A DNA stretch of 64,000 bases, from positions 124,001 through 188,000 of the forward strand of contig NZ_JARJHT010000001.1 in the NCBI RefSeq assembly GCF_029269745.1, in the 5' to 3' direction. Below the pieces are notes generated by a model. The model was given only the letters and a program-made list of their open reading frames with translations. It searched no databases and was not told where the DNA came from. Each line of letters starts with the position of its first letter. Position 1 is the stretch's first letter. Origin of the DNA: Polluticoccus soli. Its GTDB lineage: Bacteria; Bacteroidota; Bacteroidia; Chitinophagales; Chitinophagaceae. A program made the translations under genes and the position numbers. Positions 17,053-26,465 of the stretch are shown here, one piece after another.

Positions 17053-18180
17053 ATGAAATTTTATGCATCCTGTAGCTGGATTATGGAAACGACGACAGGC
17101 ATAAAATTGACTAAAAGAAAGTTAAAAGGGCTGGCAGGAGACACAGTAAAAAGCGCCGAAGCCGTGAACCTCGTGTATGTGTCAGACACGATGCCGGGAA
17201 TAACAAGGATTAAAAAAAATGACGTATTCTACTACAAATACAATAACAAACAAATTACCGACAAAGCGGAGTTGCTCCGTATAAAACGGTTGGTAATACC
17301 ACCAGCATGGGAGAATGTGTGGATATGCCCGATAGAAGATGGGCACCTGCAAGTAACAGGTACTGACAAGCTGGGCAGGAAACAGTATAAATATCACCCG
17401 GTATGGAATCAGCTCCGCAACCATACCAAATATTCGCAGCTGCAGGAGTTTGGCAAAGCGCTGCCTGCCATACGCGAGCAACTGCAAAAAGACCTTTCAA
17501 AACCGGGACTACCGCTGGAGAAAATGTTGGCCACTGCTGTTTCGATCATGCAGTGTACCTGTATCAGGATAGGCAATGCCATGTATGAGAAATTGTATGG
17601 ATCATTTGGATTGACAACCTTGAAAAGTCAGCACGTCACTATCAAGGGCAGCGAAATAAAATTCAGTTTTAAAGGGAAGAAAGGCATCTTTCACGACCTG
17701 AAACTAAAAAGCAAAAAGCTGGCTAATATCATCAGGCAGTGCCTGGATATACCGGGCAAAGAATTGCTGCAATACATCAATGAAAATGGCGAACGCCGGT
17801 CGATTGATTCGGGGATGGTGAATAATTACATTCGCCAGATCAGCAACGGCAATTTCACAGCCAAGGATTTCCGGACGTGGGCGGGTTCATTGCATGCACT
17901 TGGCGCCTTCAAAGAAATGGGCATAGCTGAAACAGCAACCGCGATCAAGAATAATATTGTACATGCGTTGGATATCGTAGCCAAACAGCTGGGGAACACG
18001 CGCGCAGTGTGCAAGAAATACTACGTTCATCCAGCTATCCTCGACCATTATACCAACAAGACGTTGCACAAGTATTTGTCAAAATTCAGAGACCCCGAGT
18101 GTGGCAATGAGACCAGCCTGACTGCCGACGAGCAGATACTGATGAAGGTACTGGAAGCCGCGCCGGGCATAGTTATATAA
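17053..18180 (+). CDS. DNA topoisomerase IB (poxvirus/eukaryote-like)
   Basis: A 375-residue type IB topoisomerase, which relaxes supercoils through a 3'-phosphotyrosine intermediate. The N-terminal domain (GITRIKKNDVFYYKYNNKQI; RIKRLVIPPAWENVWICP) matches bacterial TopIB. The catalytic domain carries the conserved arginine region MQCTCIRIGNAMYEKLYGSFGLTTL, the KDFRTWAGS motif, and the active-site tyrosine in CKKYYVHPAIL. The ATG at 17053 gives a short unusual N-terminus; ATG 17083 (METTTGIK) is an alternative start. The stop overlaps that of the convergent MutS-like gene by 8 bases. Confidence 0.92.
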   Translation: MKFYASCSWIMETTTGIKLTKRKLKGLAGDTVKSAEAVNLVYVSDTMPGITRIKKNDVFYYKYNNKQITDKAELLRIKRLVIPPAWENVWICPIEDGHLQVTGTDKLGRKQYKYHPVWNQLRNHTKYSQLQEFGKALPAIREQLQKDLSKPGLPLEKMLATAVSIMQCTCIRIGNAMYEKLYGSFGLTTLKSQHVTIKGSEIKFSFKGKKGIFHDLKLKSKKLANIIRQCLDIPGKELLQYINENGERRSIDSGMVNNYIRQISNGNFTAKDFRTWAGSLHALGAFKEMGIAETATAIKNNIVHALDIVAKQLGNTRAVCKKYYVHPAILDHYTNKTLHKYLSKFRDPECGNETSLTADEQILMKVLEAAPGIVI

Positions 18181-19954
18181 TATCCATCAGCCGCATTAAG
18201 ACTGTCGCATTGTTTGATGTAGAACAACCGGCTTTGAGTTTGTAATCAAACCCAAGATGATCCTGCTCTACCCTGCTCTCAAAATGATAGTTGGATATTT
18301 TGCCATAGTGTGTTTGTTCAAGGTCGCAGAGGCCAGTGTCGTGGGTCGCAACGATGCCTATAGCATGGTGTGCTATCAGGCGTTCAACTATTGAACGCGT
18401 TCCCTGTTGCTTATCGGTTGAGTTTGTACCACGCAACGGTTCATCAAGCAAAATGAGGTACGGTTGTGTTTCGTCTTTTATTGCGTGCATGATGCGTTGC
18501 AGCCTGTTGAGCTCTGCCTTGAAATACGACACATCGTCCTGCACCGAATCAGAGATACGGATGGCTGTGTATATCCTTACCAGCGGCACCGTAAAGGCAG
18601 CTACGGGCACTGGCACACCAACGTAACTTAAAACAAGGTTGGCGCCTATCGTACGAATGAATGTGCTTTTACCCGTCATGTTAGCGCCGGTAAGTAAATA
18701 AAACCGCTCATTGATGCCGATTGTTGCATCATTGCCAATTGCAGCTTTAGCTGAGATGAGCGGATGCTTTGCGTCTTTAGCTATGATGGCGGTTTGTTCT
18801 GGGTTTATTGCCGGGTAATTGTTAGCGGGATGATTGAAGGCATACGTCGCAAGGCTTGCGTGTACATCGAAAATATCCACATAGTCGAATGCTGCACTGA
18901 GTAACTGCCTGTTTTGCGCACGCCATTTCTCGAGCTTCAGAAGGCAATAGATGTCGAACAGGAAGAACGAATTCATCAGCGGGCCGACCATGCCGTTTGC
19001 CCTGCTGTCAAACAGGTTTACCAGCTTGCGGAATTGCATGATCTCCGCCAAAGACTTTTTTGCCGCGACGCTACAACGTTGCAACATCTCGTTTTGAAAA
19101 TCGCTTGATGCAATTACCCGTAACAGGCTGTCGTATTTGTCAATGAGCTTAGCACTACGACCGACCAGCAGGTGGTTACGTTTTATGTCTTTGGAATGAA
19201 TACCGAGGATGGTCCAGTTAGCAACAAGAACCAGCAACAGGCCCAAATGAAATGTGCCCTGCATGATAGACAGCACAAAAAACACGATAGCAGCCAATGG
19301 AACTACCACAGAAGCGATCTTAAGGTATGGTTTGCTGATGAAACTATCCTCCAGCTCCATCCATGAGAGAATGTGCTCACGATCCTTGACACCTTCTTCG
19401 CCTGCAGCGCCTGTGATGCGGAAGCTTTGCAAGAGATCGGGATTGGAAGACAATTCTTTTACTATTGCCTGGCGTTGAGCTATCTCCTCTGCCGACGCAT
19501 AAGGCGATTGCAACAGTTGTGCAAGCGCCTTATAACCACTGTGAGTTACTGATCGGCACAACATCTGGAACACAGAACCATCTCCGAATATGTCTAGGTC
19601 GTACGAATACGGGTGTGAGGCATCCATCAACTCTTTACCGGCGAGAAAAGCAGAGTGGTTTCCTTCTACCGCCTGCAATTCATCTTTGAGGAGCTTGATG
19701 TTGAGGAGTACAAGTTTGTGTTTGTCTTTAAAACCGCCATGTCTTTTCACCGTGTAGAGGAACGCGATAAATGAGCCTGTTACCGCCAGCCAGAAAGGAG
19801 CAGTATCATATTTGAAAGCGAAGTACACGATCACCAGCAAAACGCAGCCACTTAGCAGTCGTAACGTCGACAGGTTGTTGATCTGCTTTTGCAACGTGTT
19901 TGCCCGCGTTTCTTTGACCGATAGCTGGCCGGAATAGTATTCGAAGGGATTCAT
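18173..19954 (-). CDS. Membrane-anchored MutS-family ATPase
   Basis: The C-terminal third is a MutS ATPase domain: Walker A LTGANMTGKST, the SYVGVPVPVAAF and SVQDDVSYFKAELNRL region, Walker B YLILLDEPLRGTNSTD and the ATHD histidine. Unlike MutS1 or MutS2 it has no mismatch-binding or Smr domain. Instead it has two pairs of hydrophobic segments (about residues 33-70 and 210-252), so it is probably an inner-membrane protein. The middle region matches the MutS lever/core (GDGSVFQMLCRSVTHSGYKALAQLL). Such proteins are widespread in Bacteroidota without a defined function. A role in mismatch repair should not be assumed. It converges with the topoisomerase IB gene. Confidence 0.88.
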   Translation of the reverse strand: MNPFEYYSGQLSVKETRANTLQKQINNLSTLRLLSGCVLLVIVYFAFKYDTAPFWLAVTGSFIAFLYTVKRHGGFKDKHKLVLLNIKLLKDELQAVEGNHSAFLAGKELMDASHPYSYDLDIFGDGSVFQMLCRSVTHSGYKALAQLLQSPYASAEEIAQRQAIVKELSSNPDLLQSFRITGAAGEEGVKDREHILSWMELEDSFISKPYLKIASVVVPLAAIVFFVLSIMQGTFHLGLLLVLVANWTILGIHSKDIKRNHLLVGRSAKLIDKYDSLLRVIASSDFQNEMLQRCSVAAKKSLAEIMQFRKLVNLFDSRANGMVGPLMNSFFLFDIYCLLKLEKWRAQNRQLLSAAFDYVDIFDVHASLATYAFNHPANNYPAINPEQTAIIAKDAKHPLISAKAAIGNDATIGINERFYLLTGANMTGKSTFIRTIGANLVLSYVGVPVPVAAFTVPLVRIYTAIRISDSVQDDVSYFKAELNRLQRIMHAIKDETQPYLILLDEPLRGTNSTDKQQGTRSIVERLIAHHAIGIVATHDTGLCDLEQTHYGKISNYHFESRVEQDHLGFDYKLKAGCSTSNNATVLMRLMDII

Positions 19955-19961
19955 TAGCCGT

Positions 19962-19989
19962 AAAGAAAAAAGCCCCGAAATCGGGGCTT
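19962..19989 (-). terminator. Terminator at the end of the ribosomal/secY/map operon
   Basis: On the minus strand AAGCCCCG / CGGGGCTT with loop ATTT runs into a T-rich tail, 11 bases past the map stop. It marks the end of the operon. Confidence 0.85.
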
Positions 19990-20000
19990 AAAATTAAGTT

Positions 20001-20837
20001 TTATGCGGTCACCTCGCTCTGGGTGTGATAAGAACTGTTTAATTCGGCATTTGCTTTTTCAGCAGCCTCTATCGGCGCGAAGTTTGACAGCGCCTCTCCC
20101 CTGTTCTTACGTACAGCAGTTGTATGCTCGTAGTGTACAGAAGGCTTGCCGTCGGCTGTTACCACGGTCCATCCATCTTCAAGGGTAAGGACCTTATGCG
20201 TACCGAGATTGATCATTGGCTCGATAGCCAGCACCATACCTTCTTTCAGGCGCTTACCATCGCCGCGGCGGCCATAGTTAGGTACTTGCGGATCTTCGTG
20301 CAGTTTCTTACCTACACCGTGACCCACCAGCTCACGCACTACGCCAAATCCATTCAACTTTGAAGTATGGTTTTCTACTGCATAAGAGATATCTCCTACA
20401 CGGTTATTTTCGCGCGCTTCGTATACTGCTTTTGCCAGTGCTTCTTTAGTAACGCGCATCAGCTTCAGGACATCAGGAGCTACGTTACCTACAGCAAATG
20501 TATAGGCATGGTCTCCATAATAGCCGTTCATGTATACACCGCAGTCAACAGAAATGATATCACCGTCTTTCAGCACATAATCGCTGGGAAAACCGTGTAC
20601 TACCACCTCATTCACCGAAATGCACAATGAATACGGGAACGGATTGTCAGCAGGACCGTAACCTTTGAAGGCAGGTACACCACCGTTGTCGCGTATCACC
20701 TGCTCTGCCATCTGGTCGATAGAGAGCGTAGTGATGCCCGGCTTTAAAAAGTTTGCCACCTCTGTTAAGGTGGCAGTAACTAATAAAGCACTTTTTCTTA
20801 TTAACTCAATTTCGTCTTTCGTTCTAATATGTATCAT
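20001..20837 (-). CDS. map: Methionine aminopeptidase, type I
   Basis: Removes the initiator methionine from nascent proteins. The 278-residue product has the pita-bread fold metal ligands: Asp in ISVDCGVYMNGYYGDHAYTF (two), His in ELVGHGVGKKLHEDP, Glu in LAIEPMINLG and the C-terminal Glu in VHYEHTTAV. I chose the ATG at 20837 (MIHIRTKDEIELIRKS), which matches the family N-terminus, over an upstream GTG at 20846. It follows secY by 18 bases and is the last gene of the operon; the infA-rpmJ-rpsM group that usually follows is not here. Confidence 0.96.
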   Translation of the reverse strand: MIHIRTKDEIELIRKSALLVTATLTEVANFLKPGITTLSIDQMAEQVIRDNGGVPAFKGYGPADNPFPYSLCISVNEVVVHGFPSDYVLKDGDIISVDCGVYMNGYYGDHAYTFAVGNVAPDVLKLMRVTKEALAKAVYEARENNRVGDISYAVENHTSKLNGFGVVRELVGHGVGKKLHEDPQVPNYGRRGDGKRLKEGMVLAIEPMINLGTHKVLTLEDGWTVVTADGKPSVHYEHTTAVRKNRGEALSNFAPIEAAEKANAELNSSYHTQSEVTA

Positions 20838-20855
20838 AACAAACACTAAATCATA

Positions 20856-22199
20856 TTACACAGAAGCTGTCGCCTGGCGGCCAGTGATACGACCGGTCTT
20901 CATCAGACCATCGTATTGGCGCATCAGCAGATGGCTCTCTATTTGTTGCAAAGTATCGAGGATAACACCTACACCGATCAGCATTGAAGTACCACCGAAG
21001 AATGATGCGAAACCGCTAGTGATACCCAGCAGGCCAGCTATACCAGGCATGATACCTGCGATAGCCAGGAACACAGCACCCGGAAGAGTGATACGATCCA
21101 TAATAGTTCCGATATAGTCAGCAGTAGGCTCACCTGGTTTTACACCCGGGATAAAGCTGTTATTACGCTTCAGGTTATCAGCCATTTCAGTCGGGTTGAA
21201 GATCAACGCCGTGTAGAAATAAGTGAAAGCAATTACCAGTACCGCATATACTACGTTGTACCACAGGTTCTGAGGATTAGACATCGCCTTTACAAAACCT
21301 TGTGCAGTTTCGTTTTGTGCAAAGCCTACGATAGTTGCCGGAATGAACATGATAGCCTGCGCAAAGATGATCGGCATAACACCAGCAGAGTTCACTTTCA
21401 GAGGAATGAAATCGCGTGCGCCAGACACTTCTTTAGCAGCGTTAGTGCTACCAATGATGCGACGTGCATAGTTCAGAGGTATTTTACGAACACCTTGCGT
21501 GAGCAGGATAAGACCTACGATCACAGCAATGAAAACAGCAAGTTCTACCAGGAATATCAGCAGACCACCGCCGCCACCAAGGTTACGAGCAGCAAACTCC
21601 TGCAGCAGAGATTCAGGTAGACGGCCCAGGATACCCACCATGATGATGAGCGACACACCGTTACCGATGCCTTTGTCAGTGATCTTTTCACCCATCCACA
21701 TTACGAACAGTGTACCAGCAGTAAGAACTACTACAGTTGACAACCAGAACAGGAATGGAGGGAATTCAGCTACGATAGCGCCGGCAGTTTGCGTACGCAG
21801 GTAAGCAACGTATGCGCTTGCCTGGAAAGCAGTTACCAGTACAGTGAGATAACGAGTGTATTGGTTGATCTTTTTGCGGCCGCTGTCTTCGCGTTGCATC
21901 TTAGCGATCTGAGGTATTACGATACCAGCCAGCTGCATGAAGATAGAAGCAGAGATGTAAGGCATTACACCCAGTGCGAAAATAGACGCACGGCTGAAGG
22001 CGCCGCCCGCAAACATGTTGAAAAGGCCAAGGAGACCTTCTTTACTGCCTTCAAGTGCTAAAAGGTTTGGGTTGATACCAGGCAGGGTTATATAGCAACC
22101 GATACGGTAAATAGCTACAAGCAATATTGTAAACAGGATACGCTTACGGAGCTCCTCAATACTCCAGATATTCTTGAGCGTTTCAATTAATTTCTTCAC
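20856..22199 (-). CDS. secY: Preprotein translocase subunit SecY
   Basis: The 447-residue channel subunit of the Sec translocon, with about ten membrane spans. It starts with the N-terminal helix (LIETLKNIWSIEELRKRILFTILLVAIYRIG) and contains the plug-region pattern FNMFAGGAFSRASIFALGVMPYISASI and the cytoplasmic loop QGVRKIPLNYARRIIG. The C-terminal SHLLMRQYDGLMKTGRI is typical. Its place after rplO in the spc operon is conserved. An unusual 92-base gap with a hairpin (22247-22276) separates it from rplO. SecA is encoded at 59256 in the same window. Confidence 0.97.
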   Translation of the reverse strand: MKKLIETLKNIWSIEELRKRILFTILLVAIYRIGCYITLPGINPNLLALEGSKEGLLGLFNMFAGGAFSRASIFALGVMPYISASIFMQLAGIVIPQIAKMQREDSGRKKINQYTRYLTVLVTAFQASAYVAYLRTQTAGAIVAEFPPFLFWLSTVVVLTAGTLFVMWMGEKITDKGIGNGVSLIIMVGILGRLPESLLQEFAARNLGGGGGLLIFLVELAVFIAVIVGLILLTQGVRKIPLNYARRIIGSTNAAKEVSGARDFIPLKVNSAGVMPIIFAQAIMFIPATIVGFAQNETAQGFVKAMSNPQNLWYNVVYAVLVIAFTYFYTALIFNPTEMADNLKRNNSFIPGVKPGEPTADYIGTIMDRITLPGAVFLAIAGIMPGIAGLLGITSGFASFFGGTSMLIGVGVILDTLQQIESHLLMRQYDGLMKTGRITGRQATASV

Positions 22200-22246
22200 G
22201 TGAACTGTTGTTAATCAATCAAAAATGTGAAATGCGAATAAACGAT

Positions 22247-22276
22247 AAAAGACGCACTTATCCAAATGCGTCTTTT
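22247..22276 (-). terminator. Possible attenuator hairpin between rplO and secY
   Basis: AAAAGACGCA / TGCGTCTTTT form a 10-bp stem with a 10-base loop. The T tract is only the end of the stem, so partial termination that lowers secY-map relative to the ribosomal genes is more likely than a full stop. Confidence 0.5.
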
Positions 22277-22291
22277 CGTTTCGGGAATAAT

Positions 22292-22738
22292 TTAGATGAG
22301 TTCTACTGAACCACCTGCAGCTTCGATCGCTTCTTTAGCTTTTCCGCTGATGGAGTTCACCTTGAACGTCATTTTGGTTTTCAGTTCGCCGTTACCGAGG
22401 ATCTTAACTGCATCGGTGCGGTTGATCAAACCATTGATATACAGATTATCAAGCGAGAATTCTTTGATGTCGTATTTCTCAACCAGGAAATCGATCTGGC
22501 CAAGGTTGAATACTTTGTAGTCAACACGGTTCAGGCTCTTGAAACCGCGTTTAGGCATACGGCGCTGGATCGGCATCTGACCACCTTCGTGACCTTTCTT
22601 AGACTGATAACCGGTACGAGCTTGCTGACCTTTGTTACCTTTTGTTGCTGTTCCGCCATGACCGCTACCTTCACCGCGACCAATACGTTTGCCTTTCTGA
22701 GTAGCGCCTTCTGCAGGCTTTAAGTTGTGGAGTTGCAT
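22292..22738 (-). CDS. rplO: 50S ribosomal protein L15 (uL15)
   Basis: Late-assembly large-subunit protein of 148 residues, starting MQLHNLKPAEGATQKGKRIG and carrying the Gly-rich N-terminal extension GRGEGSGHGGTATKGNKGQQAR. The family length is about 145. It follows rpmD by 61 bases in the standard spc order and precedes secY. Confidence 0.97.
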   Translation of the reverse strand: MQLHNLKPAEGATQKGKRIGRGEGSGHGGTATKGNKGQQARTGYQSKKGHEGGQMPIQRRMPKRGFKSLNRVDYKVFNLGQIDFLVEKYDIKEFSLDNLYINGLINRTDAVKILGNGELKTKMTFKVNSISGKAKEAIEAAGGSVELI

Positions 22739-22799
22739 ACTGTTACAATTTTTGAACTTGCGCGGAATGTAAAACCGCTCGCAAATCAGTTAAATAAAA

Positions 22800-22982
22800 T
22801 TATTTTACTTCTTCAACCTTTACCAGGTGGTGTACGGTTTTAACCATACCAACGATCTGTGGGGTTGCTTCTACTTCAACCGAAGCGTGCATTTTACGCA
22901 GGCCCAGTGCCACCAGCGTACGCTTTTGGCGCTCAGGACGGTCGATGCCGCTTTTGGTTTGTGTTATTTTGATCTTAGCCAT
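22800..22982 (-). CDS. rpmD: 50S ribosomal protein L30 (uL30)
   Basis: A 60-residue protein beginning MAKIKITQTKSGIDRPERQK, full length for bacterial L30. The frame extends upstream to 23000, but the start at 22982 gives the conserved N-terminus. Standard position between rpsE and rplO. Confidence 0.96.
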   Translation of the reverse strand: MAKIKITQTKSGIDRPERQKRTLVALGLRKMHASVEVEATPQIVGMVKTVHHLVKVEEVK

Positions 22983-23025
22983 GACGCTATTAAAATTCAA
23001 AAGTTAAAATTCGAAATTCTAAAGA

Positions 23026-23544
23026 TTACCCGTTGAATACTTTCTTCAGGTTGATGTTGCGGTGTTTAGCAACCTGTACTGGCTCACGCAGCTGACCCAG
23101 TGCAGAGAACGTAGCTTTTACCACGTTGTGCGGATTAGCAGAACCCAGAGATTTAGAAAGCACATCGGTGATACCTGCAGCTTCCAGAACTGCACGCATG
23201 CTACCACCTGCGATAACACCCGTACCGTGTGCGGCTGGACGTATCATCACCTTGGCAGCACCTTCTTTAGCTAACTGCTCGTGAGGAATAGTACCGTTCA
23301 TTACCGGCACTTTGATCAGGTTCTTCTTAGCATCGTCGATGCCTTTAGTGATAGCTTCCTGAACTTCTTTCGCTTTACCCAGGCCATGCCCTACTACACC
23401 GTTACCGTTACCTACAACTACCAGTGCAGAAAAGCTGAATGCACGACCACCTTTTGTGGTTTTTACCACACGGTTGATAGCCACCACCTTTTCAGTCAGT
23501 TCCAGGTCTCCGGCTTTTACGCGATTATATTGTGTCTTCGCCAT
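23026..23544 (-). CDS. rpsE: 30S ribosomal protein S5 (uS5)
   Basis: A 172-residue small-subunit protein important for decoding accuracy and mRNA unwinding. It shows the double-stranded-RNA-binding domain ([20 protein letters not shown] ... [19 protein letters not shown]) and the C-terminal domain ([36 protein letters not shown]). Standard place between rplR and rpmD. Confidence 0.97.
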   Translation of the reverse strand: MAKTQYNRVKAGDLELTEKVVAINRVVKTTKGGRAFSFSALVVVGNGNGVVGHGLGKAKEVQEAITKGIDDAKKNLIKVPVMNGTIPHEQLAKEGAAKVMIRPAAHGTGVIAGGSMRAVLEAAGITDVLSKSLGSANPHNVVKATFSALGQLREPVQVAKHRNINLKKVFNG

Positions 23545-23578
23545 TATTATTCGAAAAAGAAAAAGTTAAACAATGTTA

Positions 23579-23938
23579 TTAAAGTTTCAAACCACCTTCA
23601 CGTGCACCATCAGCTACTGATTTCACACGGCCATGGTACAGGTAACCACCACGGTCAAACACACATACTTCGATACCCAGTGATTTAGCTTTCTCTGCGA
23701 TAGCTTTACCTACCAGTACAGACAGTTCTGATTTAGTGCCTTTTTGAGCAGCGATATCTTTCTGGCGAGAGTTAGCAGAAGCAAGCGTAGTGCCTGTTGC
23801 GTCATCTATCAGTTGCGCATAGATATCTTTATTGCTGCGGAACACAGAAAGACGTGGCTTTTGTGCAGTACCGCTGATCTTGGTGCGGATGCGCCAACGA
23901 AGTTTCTGGCGGCGAATTACTTTTTGATCGGTTGACAT
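23579..23938 (-). CDS. rplR: 50S ribosomal protein L18 (uL18)
   Basis: 5S rRNA-binding protein of 119 residues ([56 protein letters not shown]). The start at 23938 is preferred over the in-frame ATG at 23947 from conservation. The spacer before it is long (about 106 bases) and carries two GC-rich hairpins. Confidence 0.97.
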   Translation of the reverse strand: MSTDQKVIRRQKLRWRIRTKISGTAQKPRLSVFRSNKDIYAQLIDDATGTTLASANSRQKDIAAQKGTKSELSVLVGKAIAEKAKSLGIEVCVFDRGGYLYHGRVKSVADGAREGGLKL

Positions 23939-23957
23939 TTTATTCAAATTTTACGGG

Positions 23958-24028
23958 CTTCCCGTCTTACCGGGAGCTACCGGAGTTTGTAATTTAAAAA
24001 TTCCAACACCTCCCCTTTTACGGGGAGG
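23958..24028. repeat. Two GC-rich hairpins in the rplF-rplR spacer
   Basis: CTTCCCG / CGGGAG (23958-23976) and CCTCCCC / GGGGAGG (24009-24028, 7-bp stem, 6-base loop). The second resembles the palindrome at 13226. They lengthen an otherwise compact ribosomal spacer and look like inserted repeats. Confidence 0.55.
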
Positions 24029-24044
24029 CGGGAGTTAACTATTC

Positions 24045-24599
24045 TTATTTACCAGCAGCTTTACCAGCTTTGCGACGTACGATCTCATCAGAGTAACGCA
24101 CACCTTTACCTTTGTACGGTTCAGGCTTACGCAGGCTACGTATCTTAGCAGCTACCTGGCCCAGCAATTGTTTATCTGTAGACTCAAGGATGATCCTCGG
24201 GTTTTGACCTTTTTCAGAAACTGTAGTGGCTTTGATCTCTTTTGGAAGATCGAAGATGATGTTGTGAGAAAAACCCAGCGCCATATCCAGTTGTTGGCCT
24301 GTGATAGCAGCACGGTAACCCACACCCACCAGTTCCAGTTCTCTTTTGAAGCCGTCAGTAACGCCTTTCACCATGTTGGCTACTATAGAGCGATACAGGC
24401 CGTGCATTGCACGGTGACGGATCTGGTCTGTAGGACGGGTAACGTTTACTTCTGTACCGTTAACTTCAACTTTAATATCGCGATCGATCGCTTCTTTCAG
24501 TTCGCCTTTCGGACCTTTTACAACGATTTCGTTTGCCGGAGTTACAGTTACTGTTACTCCTTGTGCAAGCGTTATTGGTTTTTTACCTATACGAGACAT
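24045..24599 (-). CDS. rplF: 50S ribosomal protein L6 (uL6)
   Basis: A 184-residue protein near the peptidyl-transferase stalk base. It starts MSRIGKKPITLAQGVTVTV and includes the C-terminal signature of the family, PEPYKGKGVRYSDEIVRRKAGK. Standard spc order after rpsH. Confidence 0.97.
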   Translation of the reverse strand: MSRIGKKPITLAQGVTVTVTPANEIVVKGPKGELKEAIDRDIKVEVNGTEVNVTRPTDQIRHRAMHGLYRSIVANMVKGVTDGFKRELELVGVGYRAAITGQQLDMALGFSHNIIFDLPKEIKATTVSEKGQNPRIILESTDKQLLGQVAAKIRSLRKPEPYKGKGVRYSDEIVRRKAGKAAGK

Positions 24600-24693
24600 C
24601 GTACTTGATATTTATAATTAGTTTCAAAATTGGACTGACCGGTCAGCTTAGTATAGGCTCAGCTTAATGTATCAGCCCTTTAAGTTTATTCTA

Positions 24694-25092
24694 TTAATAG
24701 ATGTAGGCCATTACTTCACCACCTACGTTTTGCGCGCGTGCTTCTTTATCAGTCATTACACCTTTAGAAGTAGAAACGATCGCAATACCCAGACCGCTCA
24801 TTACGCGACGGATCTCAGTAGGTTTAGCATACTGACGCAGACCCGGACGGCTTACGCGCTCCAGAGAGCGGATAGCTGGTTCTTTGGTGTTTGCATCATA
24901 CTTCAAAGCTATCTTAATGAGGCCTTGTTTGTTATCGTCTTCGAATTTGTATTTCAGGATGTAACCTTTTTCGTAAAGGATCTCTGTCATACGTTTTTTA
25001 ACATTCGAAGCAGGGATTTCCACGATACGGTGACGAGCCATTTGGGCGTTACGGATACGTGTCAGGAAATCTGCAATAGGATCTGTTACCAT
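24694..25092 (-). CDS. rpsH: 30S ribosomal protein S8 (uS8)
   Basis: A 132-residue 16S rRNA-binding protein ([20 protein letters not shown]; the C-terminal box [20 protein letters not shown]). In E. coli S8 represses the spc operon by binding its mRNA near rplE; I cannot see the matching RNA fold here. The spacer before it (25093-25199) carries a hairpin. Confidence 0.97.
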   Translation of the reverse strand: MVTDPIADFLTRIRNAQMARHRIVEIPASNVKKRMTEILYEKGYILKYKFEDDNKQGLIKIALKYDANTKEPAIRSLERVSRPGLRQYAKPTEIRRVMSGLGIAIVSTSKGVMTDKEARAQNVGGEVMAYIY

Positions 25093-25140
25093 TTTTCTTT
25101 TTAAGTGTTTTGTAATAATTAATTTGTTACCGGTATCAGG

Positions 25141-25157
25141 AGGTCATCTCCCGACCT
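25141..25157. repeat. Short hairpin in the rpsN-rpsH spacer
   Basis: AGGTC / GACCT with a seven-base loop, in a 107-base spacer that also contains separated CCCC and GGGG blocks. Role unknown. Confidence 0.35.
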
Positions 25158-25199
25158 TGAAACGTTCTTTCCTTTCCCCGCAACCAGCGAGGCAGGGGT

Positions 25200-25469
25200 T
25201 TACCAGCTAGCTTTACGTACTCCTGGTATTTTGCCATCCAGCGCCATATCGCGGAAGATGTTACGGCAGATACCGAAGTGGCGCATATAGCCTTTCGGAC
25301 GGCCTGTAAGCTGGCAACGGTTTTTCAGGCGTACTGGAGAAGCGTTCTTTGGAAGTTTATCCAAACCGGCGAAATCTCCTGCAGCTTTCAGCGCAGCGCG
25401 CTTTTCAGCGTACTGGGCAACCATGCGTTCGCGTTTGCGTTGGCGGGCTTTTACTGATTCTTTAGCCAT
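25200..25469 (-). CDS. rpsN: 30S ribosomal protein S14 (uS14), zinc-free type
   Basis: The 89-residue long form ([20 protein letters not shown] ... [20 protein letters not shown]). It lacks the paired CxxC zinc-ribbon cysteines found in the short S14 form, so it should not need zinc. Standard position between rplE and rpsH. Confidence 0.96.
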   Translation of the reverse strand: MAKESVKARQRKRERMVAQYAEKRAALKAAGDFAGLDKLPKNASPVRLKNRCQLTGRPKGYMRHFGICRNIFRDMALDGKIPGVRKASW

Positions 25470-25488
25470 TATTAGTCTTTATCTAAGA

Positions 25489-26064
25489 TTATTGATTGTC
25501 TTTCTTGATATTTTTGAAAGGCATACCCAGCTCTTTCAGCAGTTCGTATGCTTCTTCGTTTGTACGTGCAGTAGTCACAAAAGTGATATCCATACCGCTG
25601 ATACGAGCGATCTTGTCGATGTCGATCTCAGGGAAGATGATCTGCTCTGTAACACCCATAGTGTAGTTACCACGGCCGTCGAACGATTTTTCATTGATAC
25701 CTTTAAAGTCACGAACACGTGGCAGAGTAATTGAGATCATACGATCCAGGAACTCGAACATGTTGTTGCTACGCAGTGTAACGCGGCAGCCGATAGGCAT
25801 AGCTTTACGCAGCTTGAAGTTAGAGATATCTTTCTTAGACAGAGTTGGTACCGCTTTCTGACCAGAGATGTTAGTCATTTCGTTTACCGCATCGTCGATA
25901 AGTTTTTTGTCAGATACAGAACCTTTAACACCTTGGTTCAGGCAAACCTTAACCAGACGTGGGCACTGCATTACTGAAGAGTATCCGAATTTCTTCATCA
26001 GAGCCGGAACTACCTCTTCCCTATATTTTTTCTGTAAACGAGGGATATATGTTGTCGTTGCCAT
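25489..26064 (-). CDS. rplE: 50S ribosomal protein L5 (uL5)
   Basis: 5S rRNA-binding protein of 191 residues ([58 protein letters not shown]). Its start ATG shares one base with the rplX stop (TAATG), implying coupled translation. Confidence 0.97.
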   Translation of the reverse strand: MATTTYIPRLQKKYREEVVPALMKKFGYSSVMQCPRLVKVCLNQGVKGSVSDKKLIDDAVNEMTNISGQKAVPTLSKKDISNFKLRKAMPIGCRVTLRSNNMFEFLDRMISITLPRVRDFKGINEKSFDGRGNYTMGVTEQIIFPEIDIDKIARISGMDITFVTTARTNEEAYELLKELGMPFKNIKKDNQ

Positions 26065-26402
26065 TATTTAACCTCCTCCCCTGTTTTTTTAGATATACGT
26101 ACGAAATTTCCTTCTTTGCGCTCGCGCTTGATGCGTACAGGTGCTTTAGCTTTAGCATCCCACAACATCACGTTAGAGATGTTGATAGAAGCTTCTTCCT
26201 GCACGATACCACCCTGCGGGTTTTGAGCATTAGGCTTCAGGTGTTTAGTCACCATGTTTACGCCTTCGATCAGGACGCGGCCTTTTTGTGGATAAACGGC
26301 AATCACTTTACGTGGCTTGCTGCGATCTTTATCATCACCGGCAATAACAACTACGTTGTCGCCTTTCCTGATGTTGAATTTTGGTTGAAATCTACTTTTC
26401 AC
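26064..26402 (-). CDS. rplX: 50S ribosomal protein L24 (uL24)
   Basis: A 112-residue assembly-initiator protein with the KOW motif ([40 protein letters not shown]). Its stop overlaps the rplE start. A TACCTTTG element lies in the 63-base spacer upstream. Confidence 0.97.
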   Translation of the reverse strand: MKSRFQPKFNIRKGDNVVVIAGDDKDRSKPRKVIAVYPQKGRVLIEGVNMVTKHLKPNAQNPQGGIVQEEASINISNVMLWDAKAKAPVRIKRERKEGNFVRISKKTGEEVK

Positions 26403-26450
26403 AATTATGGATTAAATCGTTTTTTCATGCCGCCCATTCTAACGGGCTGC

Positions 26451-26458
26451 AAAGGTAC
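26451..26458 (-). promoter_or_regulatory. Possible internal promoter TACCTTTG before rplX
   Basis: A perfect copy of the -7 element used at rpsJ lies 49 bases before the rplX ATG. There is no TTTG at 19 bases, so it may be weak or fortuitous. Confidence 0.35.
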
Positions 26459-26465
26459 GATATTT

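Noticed and set aside
25200-25469. S14 as a zinc-dependent paralogue involved in metal sparing
   Set aside because: It is the ordinary long, cysteine-poor form in the standard operon place.
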